Positions 5,166-5,836 of a DNA stretch of 5,836 nucleotides are shown piece by piece (within the stretch, counting starts at the first letter, position 1; every line of letters begins with the position of its first letter). Source of the stretch: Oscillospiraceae bacterium (GTDB lineage: Bacteria > Bacillota > Clostridia > Oscillospirales > Oscillospiraceae). Below the pieces are notes generated by a model. That model had not been told where the DNA came from. It searched no databases and was given only the letters and a program-made list of their open reading frames with translations. The position numbers and the translations under genes were made by a program. The stretch covers positions 1 to 5,836 of the forward strand of contig JAFNXT010000018.1 of assembly GCA_017378975.1 (NCBI GenBank), in the 5' to 3' direction.

Positions 5166-5836
5166 ATGGAAGAATTATTGCAGTTGTATCAGACCATGGG
5201 CATCTCCCCTGCCGTCTACCGTTACGGTGAAGAGACCCTGGCCCGCATCGCCGACCGCTTCGCCGCCATCGACAAGGTCGCCGAATACAATCAGGCCAAG
5301 GTCCTGTCCGCCATGCAGAAGAATCGTGTCAGTGCCGCCTGCTTCGCCGCCACCACCGGCTACGGCTACGATGATATGGGCCGGGACAATCTGGAGAAGG
5401 TCTATGCCGATGTGTTCCACACGGAAGCGGCGCTGGTCCGTCCCCAGATCACCTGCGGCACCCACGCCCTGACCGTCGCTCTGTCGGCCAACCTGCTCCC
5501 CGGCGACGAGCTCCTGTCCCCCGTGGGCCTGCCCTATGACACCCTGCAGGAAGTGATCGGTATCCGCCCCAGCCCCTGCTCTCTGGCAGAATACGGCGTG
5601 ACCTATCGGCAGGCGGACCTGAAGGAGGACGGTTCCTTCGACTATGACGCCATCCGTGCCGCCATCAACGGGAAGACCAAGCTGATCACCATCCAGCGCT
5701 CCAAGGGCTACGCCACCCGCCCCACCTTCTCCGTCACCCAGATCGGTGAACTGATTGCCTTCTGCAAAGCCCTCAAGCCCGATGTGAAGGTGATGGTGGA
5801 CAACTGCTACGGCGAATTCGTGGAGACCATCGAGCC
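5166..5836 (+). CDS. Methionine gamma-lyase family PLP-dependent protein (3' end outside window)
   Basis: The first 223 residues of a PF06838 (Met_gamma_lyase, also annotated as aluminum resistance protein, B. subtilis YnbB-like) protein. The family is usually a little over 400 residues, so about half is visible. It is a fold-type I PLP enzyme related to Cys/Met-metabolism lyases; the reaction in most members is unproven. Recognisable segments are ATTGYGYDDMGRD (62-74), CGTHAL (97-102) at the cofactor phosphate region, QRSKGY (177-182), and VDNCYGEF (211-218), whose Asp212 should contact the PLP pyridine nitrogen. The Schiff-base lysine lies further downstream and cannot be checked. The start at 5166 has GAGGG (5155-5159) 6 bases upstream and matches the family N-terminus. 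The strong promoter just upstream and the terminator behind it make this an independent transcription unit. The protein is cytosolic, with no signal peptide. Confidence 0.92.
   Translation, partial: MEELLQLYQTMGISPAVYRYGEETLARIADRFAAIDKVAEYNQAKVLSAMQKNRVSAACFAATTGYGYDDMGRDNLEKVYADVFHTEAALVRPQITCGTHALTVALSANLLPGDELLSPVGLPYDTLQEVIGIRPSPCSLAEYGVTYRQADLKEDGSFDYDAIRAAINGKTKLITIQRSKGYATRPTFSVTQIGELIAFCKALKPDVKVMVDNCYGEFVETIE

Overview
The window looks like a stretch of chromosome from a GC-rich, low-oxygen Firmicute, most plausibly a gut Clostridia or Oscillospiraceae-type bacterium. This is inference. It rests on codons ending mostly in C or G, strong AGGAG-type ribosome sites, sigma-A-like promoters in short AT-rich gaps, an oxygen-sensitive class III ribonucleotide reductase activase (NrdG), a YugP-type membrane zinc peptidase and a PF06838 methionine gamma-lyase family protein. 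No phage, insertion sequence, CRISPR, rRNA or tRNA gene was seen.

Left half (1-3334), all on the minus strand. Reading in the direction of transcription from an extended -10 promoter near 3367-3394, the order is nrdG (activator of anaerobic ribonucleotide reductase), dut (dUTPase, whose start overlaps the nrdG stop), a gap of about 120 bases with its own promoter, a two-part Na+/phosphate cotransporter (transport domain plus PhoU-like domain), and 27 bases later a small secreted lipoprotein that runs off the left edge. nrdG and dut form a nucleotide-supply pair: the first enables dNTP synthesis without oxygen and the second removes dUTP and supplies dUMP for dTMP. The transporter and lipoprotein form a surface pair, probably for phosphate handling.

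Right half (3335-5836), all on the plus strand. A promoter back-to-back with the nrdG promoter drives a two-gene operon: a TIGR04255-family protein of unknown function and a YugP-like zinc metallopeptidase. It ends in a strong intrinsic terminator (4996-5028). Directly after this come a short palindromic dispersed-type repeat and a second hairpin that ends just before the -35 box of a consensus-like promoter. That promoter drives a PLP-dependent methionine gamma-lyase family gene cut by the right edge.

Most of this is ordinary housekeeping sequence. The points most worth a second look are the uncharacterised TIGR04255-peptidase pairing, the transporter-lipoprotein pairing, the row of three palindromes at 4996-5102, nrdG standing apart from nrdD, and possible operators at the nrdG and transporter promoters. 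I found no convincing new multi-gene system.
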